NCBI GenBank assembly: GCA_002482645.1
Contig: DLGJ01000007.1
Span: 151,038 to 215,037, forward strand
Direction: 5' to 3'
DNA length: 64,000 bases
Origin: Hyphomicrobiaceae bacterium UBA7697
GTDB lineage: Bacteria > Pseudomonadota > Alphaproteobacteria > Rhizobiales > Methyloligellaceae
Made by a program: the position numbers and the translations under genes
Notes under the pieces: model-generated
What the model saw: the letters and a program-made list of their open reading frames with translations, nothing else
Database searches by the model: none
Told to the model about the DNA's origin: nothing
In this document: positions 25,269 to 33,029 of the stretch, piece by piece
Layout of the letters: the number at the start of each line of letters is the position of its first letter
Numbering within the stretch: position 1 is the first letter of the stretch

Positions 25269-26273
25269 ATGCCCATGCAGAAGTCGCCAGCCGCAGTACC
25301 TCAGTCCACCCACAACGATCCGTTTTCAGCGGTGTCGGTCGCGACGACGGCACGTTTGCATTTCGGTTTTTTCGACCCGAGCGGGAAATCGTCCAAGCCC
25401 TTCGGCAGTTTTGGCCTTTCGCTCAGCGAGCCTTGGACGCGGCTCACCCTGCGGCGCGCGAGCGAAAATGCCGTACACGGCCCGGAGGCGGAACGCGCGG
25501 CACGCTATCTCGACACGATTAGAACAGCTCATGGCATCGAACAGGCCTATAGCCTCGATATCGAGGCGGCCATTCCATCCCATGCCGGCCTCGGCTCGGG
25601 GACGCAACTGGCCCTCGCGGTCGGCACGGCGTTCGGGAGGCTCGAAGGGCTCGACCTTTCCCCGCCGAAGATCGCCGCTCTTTTGGAGCGCGGAACGCGG
25701 TCCGGCATCGGTATCGCCACGTTCGAGGTGGGCGGAGCCATTCTCGATAGCGGCCCGCGCGATGGCGCGTTGCCCCAATTGGTCACCCGTGCCGCCTTCC
25801 CGGAGCGTTGGCGCGCATTGCTGATCTTCGACCCCGAAGCAAAGGGGCTCGACGGAGCGGACGAACTTGCCGCGTTCGAGACCTTGCCGGCCTATTCCGA
25901 GGACGAACGCGCGGCGCTCGAGGCGCGCATCGTCGAGCGCGCCCTGCCAGCGCTGGAAACCGCAGACTTCGGCGCGTTCTGCGATGAGGTGGGCCACCTT
26001 CAGGCGCGGATGGGCGCTTATTTTGCGCCGCTCCAGGGGGGCGTTTTCACGAGCCGGCGCGTTGCGGCGGTCGTCGCGGCGCTGCGTGCCGCGGGCGCGC
26101 GCGGCCTCGGTCAAAGCTCCTGGGGCCCGACAGGCTTCGCCTTCGCGGAGACCGAGGCGGACGGCTTGAGGCTTCTCGACGTTGCTTCGAAGGCCGATCG
26201 TAACGGCACGCTCCGGTTCGTGATGGCCAGGGGGCGCAATGAAGGGGCCGAGATCACTGAGCTTTCCGCTTGA
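25269..26273 (+). CDS. mptG: Beta-ribofuranosylaminobenzene 5'-phosphate synthase
   Basis: 334 residues with a GHMP-kinase-like fold. It joins 4-hydroxybenzoate/4-aminobenzoate-type precursor (pABA in bacteria) to PRPP with loss of CO2 and PPi, the first committed step to H4MPT. Signatures: TTARLHFGFFDPSGKSSKPF at residues 26-45, the glycine/serine-rich PSHAGLGSGTQLALAVG near residue 105, and GLGQSSWGPTGFAF near residue 280. Called orf4 in Methylobacterium. I chose ATG 25269; a frame opens further upstream but runs through the intergenic region opposite pcd. About 295 bases separate it from pcd, a divergent promoter region. Confidence 0.92.
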   Translation: MPMQKSPAAVPQSTHNDPFSAVSVATTARLHFGFFDPSGKSSKPFGSFGLSLSEPWTRLTLRRASENAVHGPEAERAARYLDTIRTAHGIEQAYSLDIEAAIPSHAGLGSGTQLALAVGTAFGRLEGLDLSPPKIAALLERGTRSGIGIATFEVGGAILDSGPRDGALPQLVTRAAFPERWRALLIFDPEAKGLDGADELAAFETLPAYSEDERAALEARIVERALPALETADFGAFCDEVGHLQARMGAYFAPLQGGVFTSRRVAAVVAALRAAGARGLGQSSWGPTGFAFAETEADGLRLLDVASKADRNGTLRFVMARGRNEGAEITELSA

Positions 26274-26435
26274 GGCGAAAAAATCTGGGCTCGACGGGCA
26301 GTTGAGGTTCTTTGCGGCCACGCCCTATGTCATAAAGCGAAGCGTATAAGAGCAACACTCATACGGTCCTTCGTGCCGGTTCGCATGCGTACCGGCGACA
26401 CGAGGCGGCCGCAAATGCCTGGGGAGATTGAAGCG

Positions 26436-27335
26436 ATGGCGCCGCCGCGCATTCTGCATATGATCACGCCGCTCAAATATATGAGCCCGTTCGACATCAA
26501 TATGGGCCTCGATGCGGGTTACGATCACGCCGTTCCGTACACGAACGCGACGATCGAGGACGTTTACGGCCTGGTCCAGGACGCCATCTTCTCGCGCAGC
26601 CCGGAGGGCATCAAGCGGCAGGCGGTCTTCATCGGCGGAAAACGCGCCATCGAATCCCTGGACATGCTGGACCGGGCCAAGAAAGCCATGGTTCCGCCGT
26701 TCGAGGTCTCGGTTTTCGCCGATCCGGCAGGCTCGTTCACGACCGCCGCCGCCATGGTGGCCTGCGCCAAGCAGGCCCTGGAAGGTATTTTCGGCACCGA
26801 CTTCAAGGACAAGCGTGTGATCGTTTTCGGGGGGACCGGCGTCGTGGCGTTCGCCTCCGCCGTGATCGCATCGATGGACGGGGCCAAGGCATTTCTCGTC
26901 GGCTATGACGGACCCGAGCGCGTCCGCCGTCTGACCATGGAAGCGAACGACCGGTTCGACGTGGATCTCGGTTACGCGGACGGAACGACCGAAGAGCAAA
27001 AGGAAGAGCTGGCGCACAGCGCCGACGTCATTTTCTCCGCCGGCCCCGCCGGGCGGCAGATCTTGAGCCTGGAGCAACTCAAGCCCGCACAGCAGCTGAA
27101 AGTGGCCGCGGACGTCAATGCCGTGCCGCCGCTCGGTATCGAAGGCGTCGGCATCCAGGACAACGGCGTTCCGATCGAGGGTATGAGTGGCGCCGTGGGC
27201 ATTGGCGCGCTTGCCATCGGCGACATCAAGTACAAGACCGAGATCGGCATGTTCAAGGAAATGATCGCCGCCGAGTCGCCGGTCTATCTCGACTTCCGCG
27301 CCGCCTATAGGCTCGCCCAAGACCTCACGTCTTAA
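26436..27335 (+). CDS. mtdB: NAD(P)-dependent methylene-tetrahydromethanopterin dehydrogenase
   Basis: 299 residues. It oxidises methylene-H4MPT to methenyl-H4MPT. Features: the N-terminal KYMSPFDINMGLDAGYDHAV region that binds the pterin, and a Rossmann domain with the dinucleotide loop VIVFGGTGVVAFASAVIASM at about residues 128-147. The ATG at 26436 (MAPPRILHMITP) has GGGGAGA ahead; earlier ATGs at 26373 and 26385 lack family support. It leads the run mtdB, ATP-grasp, mch, RimK-like, CitG-like. An unusual repeat tract follows its stop. Confidence 0.96.
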   Translation: MAPPRILHMITPLKYMSPFDINMGLDAGYDHAVPYTNATIEDVYGLVQDAIFSRSPEGIKRQAVFIGGKRAIESLDMLDRAKKAMVPPFEVSVFADPAGSFTTAAAMVACAKQALEGIFGTDFKDKRVIVFGGTGVVAFASAVIASMDGAKAFLVGYDGPERVRRLTMEANDRFDVDLGYADGTTEEQKEELAHSADVIFSAGPAGRQILSLEQLKPAQQLKVAADVNAVPPLGIEGVGIQDNGVPIEGMSGAVGIGALAIGDIKYKTEIGMFKEMIAAESPVYLDFRAAYRLAQDLTS

Positions 27336-27392
27336 GTCCGGGGCCATGTTAATCCGGCCCAAGTCAGTCCGGGCCATGTCAGTCCGGGACAA
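27336..27392 (+). repeat. Imperfect tandem repeats directly after mtdB
   Basis: Four imperfect copies of an element of about 14-17 bases: GTCCGGGGCCATGTTA, ATCCGGCCCAAGTC, AGTCCGGGCCATGTC, AGTCCGGGACAAGG. They fill most of the 85-base gap between mtdB and the ATP-grasp gene. CCGG-GGCC words could also pair into small hairpins. Function unknown. Confidence 0.7.
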
Positions 27393-27420
27393 GGCTCCGC
27401 GTATGGCGAGGGCTTAGGCG

Positions 27421-28596
27421 ATGACGAAGCCGTGCGGTGCGATTCTGATCGCCGCCGTGTCGGGCCGGGCGTTGGCACGCGCGGCCGCCGATGCGCGTTA
27501 CGTGCCGTTGGTCGTGGACTTCTTCGCCGACATGGACACGCAGGCGCTCGCACCGGCCCTCGTCCAACTGCCGGATCTCGCGCGCGGGTTCCGGTGGAGA
27601 CCGCTTGAGGGGGCGCTCGAAACGCTCGCTGCCCACGCGCCCTCTCCGCCCGTGGGCCTGGTCTATGGATCCGGATTCGAGGACCGGCCCGATATCCTTG
27701 CGCAAATCTCGAAGCGCTGGCCGCTGCTTGGAAACGATCCCGCTACCGTCTCAGCGGTCAACGACCCGGCGCGCTTCTTCGGCGCCTTGGAAACGCATGC
27801 CATTCCCCATCCGGAAACCCGCCTCGACCGGCCGGCCGATCCGCGCGGCTGGGTCGTCAAACGGCTTGGCGGGGCCGGCGGTAGCCACATCGCGCCCGCC
27901 GGACGCGCCCACCCCCCGGCGAAGGTCTATTACCAGGCCTTGGTTCCTGGACGCTCCGTATCGGCCCTATTCGCGGCCAACGGCCAGGACGCCCGAGTTC
28001 TCGGCTTCAGCGAACAATGGCCATCCCCCACACCCGCCAAGCCATGGCGCTATGGCGGTGCGGTGCGGCCCGCGCGTCTCTCCCGAAAGGCCACCGGCGC
28101 CATGACCGCTACGGTGTTTCAGCTTGCGGCCCATTTTCGCCTGAAAGGCCTGAATTCCGCCGATTTCATGCTCGACGGCGAAGTTCCGCGCCTTCTGGAA
28201 ATCAATCCGCGCCCGGGGGCCACGCTCGACATTTTCGCGAACGATGCCGCCCCGCTTCTTGCCGTCCATCTCGATGCGGTGTTGCACGAGGCCCTGCCGG
28301 AGCGGGCGCTCGTCATCGAAGACGCCTCGGCCTCCGGAATCGTCTTCGCGCCCGATGCAATCACGGTTCCGCACGAGACGGTCTGGCCCGACTGGGCGGC
28401 CGACCTTCCCCAACCTGGAGAACGGATCGACAAAGAGCGCCCGATATGCACTGTACTTGCGCGGGGGAGATCGGCGGACGAGGCGAGATGTCTCGTCGAT
28501 ACATACCGTGACCGCCTGCTGGCCGAACTGAGGGCGTCTCGGACCAACCCGAGCGCTCAAGAAGACTATCCCGCGGGAGAGGGAAGCAATCGATGA
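27421..28596 (+). CDS. ATP-grasp protein of the H4MPT cluster (orfY-like)
   Basis: 391 residues. ATP-grasp features are WVVKRLGGAGGSHIAPA near residue 145 (nucleotide-binding loop) and NSADFMLDGEVPRLLEINPR followed by PGATLDIF near residue 255 (metal-binding Glu/Asn). The first 100 residues look like a pre-ATP-grasp Rossmann-like domain. Genes of this type (called orfY in methylotroph literature) accompany H4MPT genes in bacteria and archaea; the substrate is not established. Joining an amino acid such as glutamate to methylofuran or a H4MPT intermediate is plausible. The stop overlaps the mch start by four bases. Confidence 0.85.
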   Translation: MTKPCGAILIAAVSGRALARAAADARYVPLVVDFFADMDTQALAPALVQLPDLARGFRWRPLEGALETLAAHAPSPPVGLVYGSGFEDRPDILAQISKRWPLLGNDPATVSAVNDPARFFGALETHAIPHPETRLDRPADPRGWVVKRLGGAGGSHIAPAGRAHPPAKVYYQALVPGRSVSALFAANGQDARVLGFSEQWPSPTPAKPWRYGGAVRPARLSRKATGAMTATVFQLAAHFRLKGLNSADFMLDGEVPRLLEINPRPGATLDIFANDAAPLLAVHLDAVLHEALPERALVIEDASASGIVFAPDAITVPHETVWPDWAADLPQPGERIDKERPICTVLARGRSADEARCLVDTYRDRLLAELRASRTNPSAQEDYPAGEGSNR

Positions 28597-29558
28597 AGAA
28601 ACCAAGCCTGAATACGCATGTCGCGCCGCTGGTGCAGGACTTAATCGACAATGCCGACGCGTTACGTGTCGGCGTCTCCAAGGGGTCTCTCGGAGAAACG
28701 TTGATCGATTGCGGTGTCGACGCCGTTGGAGGGCTCGAAGCGGGGCGCCGTTTGGCGGAAATCTGCCTCGCGGGGCTCGGCGTCGTGACGTTCGAGACCA
28801 GCAGCACGACCGATCCCTGGCCATTCCTGATCACCGTGCATACGAGCCAGCCGGTTCTCGCCTGTCTCGGCTCGCAATACGCGGGCTGGAGCCTTTCCGG
28901 CAAGGACGCCGGCGGCAAGGACTTCTACTTCCTCGGGTCGGGTCCTGCCCGCGCCATGGGCTCGTCGGAGCCCTTGTTCGACGAGCTCGGATATCGGGAC
29001 AAGGCCAAGACCGCGGCGCTTGTGATCGAGGCCGACACGGCGCCGCCCGCCGCTCTGGTCGAGGAGGTCGCCAAGGCTTGCGGCCTGAAGCCCGAGAAGC
29101 TGACCTTCCTGTTCGCGCCGACATCGAGCCTCGCGGGATCGGTTCAGGTCGCTGGCCGCAGCCTCGAAGTCGCGCTCCACAAGGCGCATGAGCTCCACTT
29201 CCCGCTCGAGAACATCGTCGACGGCATGGCCACGGTTCCAATTCCGCCGCCCGTCCCCGGATTTGTGGAGGCCATGGGCCGCACCAACGACGCCATCATT
29301 TATGGCGGCCGCGCGCATCTTTACGTGGAAGGCGACGAAGCGGCGGCGAAGAAGCTCGCCGAAGAACTGCCGAGTGCGAACTCAAAGGATTACGGCAAGC
29401 CGTTCGCCGAGATCTTCGCGGCGGTGAAGGGCGATTTCTACCAGATCGATCCGATGCTGTTCAGCCCGGCGAAGGTCACCGTCACCGCCCTTTCGACCGG
29501 TAAGAGCTTCGAAGGCGGAGCGATCGACGACGCCGTGCTCGCACGCTCCTTCGCGTAG
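28593..29558 (+). CDS. mch: Methenyltetrahydromethanopterin cyclohydrolase
   Basis: 321 residues. It hydrolyses methenyl-H4MPT to 5-formyl-H4MPT, which Fhc then uses. Conserved parts include VDAVGGLEAGRRLAEICLAG near residue 43, SQPVLACLGSQYAGWSLSG near residue 85 and GRTNDAIIYGGRAHLYVEGD near residue 229, all typical of Mch. ATG at 28593 with AGGGAAG upstream, overlapping the preceding stop (ATGA). Length is normal. Confidence 0.97.
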   Translation: MKKPSLNTHVAPLVQDLIDNADALRVGVSKGSLGETLIDCGVDAVGGLEAGRRLAEICLAGLGVVTFETSSTTDPWPFLITVHTSQPVLACLGSQYAGWSLSGKDAGGKDFYFLGSGPARAMGSSEPLFDELGYRDKAKTAALVIEADTAPPAALVEEVAKACGLKPEKLTFLFAPTSSLAGSVQVAGRSLEVALHKAHELHFPLENIVDGMATVPIPPPVPGFVEAMGRTNDAIIYGGRAHLYVEGDEAAAKKLAEELPSANSKDYGKPFAEIFAAVKGDFYQIDPMLFSPAKVTVTALSTGKSFEGGAIDDAVLARSFA

Positions 29559-29564
29559 CGCTCC

Positions 29565-30500
29565 ATGACGAACGACACCGCCATCACACCGTCCATCGTC
29601 CTCTTCGGCGATGGACGGGATTGGCACGGCAAGAGCCTTCAGCGCGCGTTCGCCCGGCGCGGTATCAACCCTGTCGTCGCCCCCCTGCCTTCGTGCGGTT
29701 TCTCGACGGATACGGCCACGGGCCTCGCCATACCGGGTCTCGGCGACCACACGCCGCGAGGCGCCTTCGTGCGGTTCATTCCCGGCGGCAGTTTCGAGCA
29801 GGTCACGCTGTATCTCGGTCTGCTGCATGCATTGCGCGAGCTCGGCGTCACGGTCTGGAACGATGCCCGTGCCATCGAGCGCTGCGTCGACAAATCCACG
29901 ACGACGTTTTTCCTGCAGAAAGCCGGATTGCCCACCCCGCGCACTTTTGCCGGCGTCGATAGGACGACGGCGGAAGATGTCGTGTCGCGGCTCGTCGCCG
30001 AGGGTCGCAAGGTCGTCGAGAAACCGCTCTTCGGAGCGCAAGGCAAGGGCGTTCGCCTGGTCGAGACCACGGCCGGCCTTTCGCCGCCCGAGGACGTCGA
30101 CGGCGTCTATTATCTGCAAGAGTTCGTGCCGCCCGCACAGGAGCGTCACCAAGACTGGAGACTGTTCGTGTGCGGAGGACGGGTCGTCGCTTCGATGATC
30201 CGGCACGGCACGAATTGGATTACCAATATCAAACAAGGCGCTCGCGCCGAGGCCGCCATTGCAAGTCAGGACCTCGTCGATCTCGCCGTGCGCGCCGCAG
30301 CATGCGTTGGCGCCGACTATGCGGGCGTCGATGTCATACAGGCTCGCGACGGCACGTTTCTCGTACTCGAGGTCAACTCGATGCCGGCCTGGAACGGGTT
30401 GCAAAAGGTCACGAGCCTTCGTCTGTCGGACCATGTCGTGGACGCCTTTCTCGCGGCGGCGCTGCCCGAGAGTGTCCGCAACGCGAGGGAGGAAGCTTGA
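29565..30500 (+). CDS. RimK-like ATP-grasp ligase (orf17-like)
   Basis: 311 residues of the RimK/MptN branch of ATP-grasp ligases: nucleotide loop in EKPLFGAQGKGVRLVETTAG near residue 145, RLFVCGGRVVASMIRHGTNW near residue 200, and the metal site FLVLEVNSMPAWNGLQKVT near residue 265. Archaeal relatives add glutamate to H4MPT. Bacterial methylofuran carries a long polyglutamate chain (established in Methylobacterium), so this or the neighbouring ATP-grasp protein may build it; which one does what is inference. Six bases after mch; its stop overlaps the TTG of the next gene. Confidence 0.88.
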   Translation: MTNDTAITPSIVLFGDGRDWHGKSLQRAFARRGINPVVAPLPSCGFSTDTATGLAIPGLGDHTPRGAFVRFIPGGSFEQVTLYLGLLHALRELGVTVWNDARAIERCVDKSTTTFFLQKAGLPTPRTFAGVDRTTAEDVVSRLVAEGRKVVEKPLFGAQGKGVRLVETTAGLSPPEDVDGVYYLQEFVPPAQERHQDWRLFVCGGRVVASMIRHGTNWITNIKQGARAEAAIASQDLVDLAVRAAACVGADYAGVDVIQARDGTFLVLEVNSMPAWNGLQKVTSLRLSDHVVDAFLAAALPESVRNAREEA

Positions 30501-31345
30501 CAACCCGGATGACCAGCGATGCCGTCGCCTCGGCCTTCCAGACTGCGTGCCTGGCCGAACTCGACGCGCTGAAGCCGGGAAACGTGCATCGCCATGCCGA
30601 GGGCGCCCAACCGGCGGTATCCGACTTCGAACGAAGCGCAGCCGCGGCGGCGCCCGCCATCGCGGCGCAGGGACTGACGGCCGGGCAGCGGATCGAAGAA
30701 GCGGTTCGGGCGACGCGGGCCGTCGTCAGCCACAACACCAATCTCGGAATAATCCTTCTCGCCGCGCCCCTGGCCCAGGCCGCGCTCACGGCGGCGAGCG
30801 GTCCTTTGCGCCAATCCCTGGCCGAGGTTCTGGCCGCGCTGACGGTCGACGATGCCCGGCGCGCCTATCGCGCGATCCGTATGGCGGAGCCCGGAGGACT
30901 GGGCAATGCGTCCGAGCACGACGTCGCGACAGATCCCTCCACGACGCTCCTCGATGCCATGCGCGCCGCCGCGACCCGCGACCGCATCGCTTGGAACTAT
31001 GCGAACGGTTTCGTCGATATCTTCGACCTGGGCCTGAAATGGCGCGCGGGCGGCATGAGCCGCTGGGGCGATGTGCCCTCGGTCGCCACCTACATCTATC
31101 TCGGCTTTCTCGCACACGTTCCCGACACGCTGATCGAACGCAAGTTCGGCCCGCACGTGGCCGCGGAAGTGCTCGACGAGGCAAGGCCGCTCGAGTCGGG
31201 ATTGGCTCAATGCCACGATCCGAGGGAAATGATGGGGCCCTTGACGGCGTTCGACGTTTCGCTCCGGGAACGGGGTCTCAATCCGGGCACGTCGGCCGAT
31301 CTCACCGTGGCGACATTGTTCGCCGGGGCGCTGACAGGCGCGTAA
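30497..31345 (+). CDS. Triphosphoribosyl-dephospho-CoA synthase-like protein (orf5-like)
   Basis: 282 residues (278 if the ATG at 30509 is used) of the CitG/MdcB-like superfamily: AELDALKPGNVHRHAEGAQP near residue 25, VSHNTNLGIILLAAPLAQA near residue 80 and a GGLGNASEHDVATDP element near residue 135. CitG proteins transfer a ribosyl group from ATP to dephospho-CoA. The homologue in H4MPT clusters (orf5 of Methylobacterium) is needed for C1 metabolism but its reaction is unknown; triphosphoribosyl-type chemistry in cofactor assembly is a guess. The TTG start is preceded by GGGAGGAAGC and forms a TTGA overlap with the RimK-like gene. Confidence 0.85.
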   Translation: MTTRMTSDAVASAFQTACLAELDALKPGNVHRHAEGAQPAVSDFERSAAAAAPAIAAQGLTAGQRIEEAVRATRAVVSHNTNLGIILLAAPLAQAALTAASGPLRQSLAEVLAALTVDDARRAYRAIRMAEPGGLGNASEHDVATDPSTTLLDAMRAAATRDRIAWNYANGFVDIFDLGLKWRAGGMSRWGDVPSVATYIYLGFLAHVPDTLIERKFGPHVAAEVLDEARPLESGLAQCHDPREMMGPLTAFDVSLRERGLNPGTSADLTVATLFAGALTGA

Positions 31346-31395
31346 CGTCCCGTAAAGAATTCGGCCGAAATCGAACCAAACGGCCAATAATCGGC

Positions 31396-31423
31396 TTGCA
31401 TCCTTCCAGACCCGGCTTATGTT
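31396..31423 (+). promoter_or_regulatory. Candidate fae promoter
   Basis: TTGCAT (31396-31401) and TATGTT (31418-31423) with a 16-base spacer, about 140 bases ahead of fae. Fae is among the most abundant proteins in methylotrophs, so a promoter of its own is expected; the match is reasonable but unproven. Confidence 0.35.
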
Positions 31424-31561
31424 CAGCCACGCGGAGCCCAGATTGGGGCTGCGGACGGAGTGGTGCATCCCACGCTGCTTTGTTGGTTGGCGGCGGGCTT
31501 ACGCTGGTAGCGCCGCTATTTTAGTTCTTGATCACGTCTCACGTACTAGGGAGGGGGCCAC

Positions 31562-32071
31562 ATGGCCAAAATCACTGGTGTTTGTATCGGCGAGTCGCTC
31601 GTCGGTGACGGCAACGAAGTTGCCCATATTGATCTTATTCTCGGCCCGCGCGGTAGCGCCGCGGAATCGGCTTTCTGCAACGCGCTGACGAACAACAAAG
31701 ACGGCTTCACCACGCTGCTGGCCGTCGTTGCTCCTAACCTGCTCTGCAAGCCGGCCACGATTCTCTACAACAAGGTCACCATCAAGGACGCGCGTCAGGC
31801 CGTTCAGATGTTCGGTCCCGCCCAGTACGGGGTGGCCAAGGCCGTTGCCGACTCCGTCGCCGAGGGTGTCATCCCCGCCGACGAAGCCGACGACCTCTAT
31901 GTCTGCGTCGGCGTCTTCATCCACTGGGAAGCCGCGGACGACAAGAAGATCCAGGACTACAACTACCAGGCCACCAAGGAAGCCATCGCCCGCGCCGTTG
32001 CCGGCGAGCCGAAGGCTGCCGAAGTCACCGCCAAGAAAGATTCTGCTGCGCATCCGTTCGCCGCTGGTTGA
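31562..32071 (+). CDS. fae: Formaldehyde-activating enzyme
   Basis: 169 residues. Fae catalyses condensation of formaldehyde with H4MPT to methylene-H4MPT, the entry to the pathway encoded on both sides. The start is diagnostic: LVGDGNEVAHIDLILGPRGS with the conserved His22, then TTLLAVVAPNLLCKPATILY and DDLYVCVGVFIHWEAADD. The ATG has a strong Shine-Dalgarno (GGGAGGGGG). It stands apart from the upstream run by 216 bases and has its own terminator, so it is probably a separate, strongly expressed transcript. Confidence 0.98.
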   Translation: MAKITGVCIGESLVGDGNEVAHIDLILGPRGSAAESAFCNALTNNKDGFTTLLAVVAPNLLCKPATILYNKVTIKDARQAVQMFGPAQYGVAKAVADSVAEGVIPADEADDLYVCVGVFIHWEAADDKKIQDYNYQATKEAIARAVAGEPKAAEVTAKKDSAAHPFAAG

Positions 32072-32178
32072 ACAGGAGAAGCTGCGGATCGGGATACTCC
32101 CGGTAGAGGAAACGAGCCGGGCCCGATACGTCGGTGGCTCACAAAGCTTGGTTTCTAGTTCGCGGGATTGACCGCAGG

Positions 32179-32961
32179 TTAGGTTCGAGATCGCCGCTCT
32201 CCCCGGAGGGCGGCGATTTCATTTTGTCCCACCGCGCCGGAGTGCAGCGCCGTCGCGACGAGCACGCCGCGCGCACCGGCCTCCGCCACCGCTCTGATGT
32301 CGCCGTAAGATGCCACTCCGCCCGCGACATACACATGGTGGCCGCGCGCGTTCGTGACCGCGGTTCGCAGCAGATCGAAGTCGGGGCCGGTTTCGGTTCC
32401 CACCCGGCCAAGACTCATGAGGATCACGCGTTGCGGCCAGAGATCCAGATCGCTCATCAACTCCTTCGGCCCCCGCAAGCCCTGCTCGTCGAAATCCAAC
32501 GAGAGCACGAGATTGCCGCCAAAGCTGTCGCGGATCGCCTTCCAGTCTTCGAGACTCCGGACGGTTTCACTGCCGATAACGAGGGTCGCCCCCAAAGGCA
32601 GCCAAAAGGCGCAGTCGTCCAGATTGCAGAAGCCGGCGTCGATCCAGAGTTCGACCCCAGGAAGCGCGTCCGCCAAAGCCCGACAGAGTTCGTAGTTGTT
32701 CCCGCGCCCAAGAATGGCGTCGAGATCGGCGATATACAGCGTCGGAGAGAAAGTGATACCGAGAAGCGCTCTCGCGATGGCTTGGGCGTCATGAGGCGGA
32801 GCAAACGGCGTCGCGATGGGACGGTATTCGGCCCTCTTTCCAGCGTGTGCCTGTTTGCCAGCGCGCGCGTGAACGACCATGCCATCCTTCAGATCGAGCA
32901 CGGGTACGACGTCGAAGGAGTTGGGGGACTGGTCTCCGATGATCCCGGTGGACGGCGCCAT
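32179..32961 (-). CDS. HisA/HisF-like TIM-barrel protein of the H4MPT cluster (orf21-like)
   Basis: 260 residues with a HisA-type phosphate-binding barrel: FDVVPVLDLKDGMVVHARAG near residue 16, LYIADLDAILGR near residue 75, and VYVAGGVASYGDIRAVAEAG near residue 215. It is too divergent to be HisA (histidine genes absent) and belongs to the group (COG1411-like) that travels with H4MPT genes. Role unknown, presumably in cofactor synthesis. ATG at 32961; divergent from the next gene by 68 bases. Its last 10 or so codons coincide with the fae terminator stem. Confidence 0.85.
   Translation of the reverse strand: MAPSTGIIGDQSPNSFDVVPVLDLKDGMVVHARAGKQAHAGKRAEYRPIATPFAPPHDAQAIARALLGITFSPTLYIADLDAILGRGNNYELCRALADALPGVELWIDAGFCNLDDCAFWLPLGATLVIGSETVRSLEDWKAIRDSFGGNLVLSLDFDEQGLRGPKELMSDLDLWPQRVILMSLGRVGTETGPDFDLLRTAVTNARGHHVYVAGGVASYGDIRAVAEAGARGVLVATALHSGAVGQNEIAALRGERRSRT
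32190..32226 (+). terminator. Rho-independent terminator of fae
   Basis: ATCGCCGC (32190-32197) pairs perfectly with GCGGCGAT (32210-32217), loop of 12 bases, followed by TTCATTTTG. It lies about 120 bases after the fae stop and overlaps the last codons of the convergent HisA-like gene. Confidence 0.7.
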
Positions 32962-33029
32962 GGCGAATGTGCCTCTCGAATCTCGTACCTATCATGACGC
33001 GGAATGGCGTCCTGGGAAATGAGGTCTCT

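Noticed and set aside
24587..26273. dmrA (dihydromethanopterin reductase) expected in an H4MPT island
   Set aside because: I looked for it among the genes of the island and found none; it must be elsewhere or replaced.
32179..32961. HisA of histidine biosynthesis
   Set aside because: No other his genes nearby and the sequence is too divergent; it fits the H4MPT-linked HisA-like group better.
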